6,246 nt of DNA, taken from Acidimicrobiia bacterium. GTDB lineage: Bacteria > Actinomycetota > Acidimicrobiia > UBA5794 > JAOTWH01. The position numbers were made by a program, and so were the translations under genes. The stretch is taken from contig JAOTWH010000135.1 of NCBI GenBank assembly GCA_029863035.1, positions 1 through 6,246 on the forward strand. Reading direction: 5' to 3'. Shown here piece by piece: positions 5,943-6,246 of this stretch; positions within the stretch are counted from its first letter, which is position 1; every line of letters starts with the position of its first letter. The notes below the pieces were generated by a model. The model searched no databases. It saw only the letters and a list, made by a program, of their open reading frames with translations, and was not told where the DNA came from.

Positions 5943-6000
5943 CGCGACCCGACGATACGCCGGCTGGCCATGCGCCGCGGGTAGAAAAGCAGCCGACCTC

Positions 6001-6240
6001 TTAGCGGGGCCGTTGGAATTGCCGCAGGTGCCAAGCGGCACCGTTGCCCTCACCCGGCTTCGGCCAGACGATGATCAGCGGCGGCACCCCCAGCGCGACC
6101 ACAACCGGCCACAGCCACCAGGCACTCATGAATGCCAGCACCCCCAACAAGATGGCGGCGATCAGGGCCGGGAGCAGCAAGGCCAGGACGTACCACGGGC
6201 GGGGTGCGTCGTCGGCGAGCGGGTGCTGTGGGCTAGCCAC
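6001..6240 (-). CDS. Small hypothetical membrane protein with two predicted helices, possibly extending past the right edge
   Basis: 79 codons end in TAA, read from a GTG at 6240. The two codons upstream to the window edge have no stop, so the true start may lie outside. A polar proline-rich N-terminus (1-15) precedes two strongly hydrophobic segments at about 17-38 and 41-59. A short basic, Gly- and Arg-containing tail (60-79) follows. I recognise no family and no catalytic motif. It is 58 nt upstream of the LarA-like gene on the same strand, so co-transcription is possible. The clean pair of hydrophobic helices argues for a real gene, but its function is unknown. It could also be the C-terminus of a larger membrane protein. 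Confidence 0.55.
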   Translation of the reverse strand: MASPQHPLADDAPRPWYVLALLLPALIAAILLGVLAFMSAWWLWPVVVALGVPPLIIVWPKPGEGNGAAWHLRQFQRPR

Positions 6241-6246
6241 CGTTTG

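Noticed and set aside
5943..6000. Possible promoter or terminator between the small membrane gene and the LarA-like gene
   Set aside because: TATCGT near the start resembles a -10, but no matching -35 is found, and no stem followed by a T-tract is present.
5943..6053. N-terminal extension of the LarA-like protein by 37 residues
   Set aside because: It would exceed the family length and overlap the upstream small gene; Met at 5942 gives 420 residues.

Overview
This 6.2 kb window comes from a GC-rich bacterial chromosome. GTG start codons, tight ATGA and TGATG gene overlaps and the protein style fit an actinobacterium, but no marker gene is present, so this placement is an inference. The content is a catabolic locus for sugars and sugar acids. 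I see no RNA genes, mobile elements, CRISPR arrays, or stretches over 300 bases without a gene.

Left arm, minus strand, read from 3057 down to the left edge: an SMP-30/gluconolactonase-family lactonase, a small muconolactone-isomerase-family protein, an NAD-type short-chain dehydrogenase (SDR1), and an enolase-superfamily dehydratase/racemase that runs off the window. The four genes are separated by +1, -4 and -4 bp, so they form one operon with likely translational coupling. The logic is aldose -> (SDR) lactone -> (lactonase) aldonate -> (enolase-superfamily dehydratase) 2-keto-3-deoxy-aldonate, the non-phosphorylative route known for fucose, rhamnose, arabinose and similar sugars.

Centre, plus strand: a 106-bp divergent intergenic region with back-to-back promoters appears to share its -35 box between the two directions. 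It leads into a free-standing 80-aa lipoyl-domain protein and a second SDR (SDR2).

Right arm, minus strand: a possible two-helix membrane protein at the right edge, a LarA-family nickel-dependent 2-hydroxyacid racemase/epimerase, and a gluconokinase whose start codon overlaps the LarA-like stop (TGATG). Because the LarA superfamily includes aldonate C2 epimerases, this pair is best read as an epimerase-kinase module that converts a C2-epimeric aldonate such as mannonate to gluconate and phosphorylates it to 6-phosphogluconate. The gluconokinase and SDR2 genes converge and overlap by 14 bp.

The most novel elements are the LarA-like/gluconokinase coupling, the isomerase-family protein within a sugar-lactone operon, the solo lipoyl domain, and the altered KxK motif in the enolase-superfamily enzyme. 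Substrates cannot be fixed from sequence alone.
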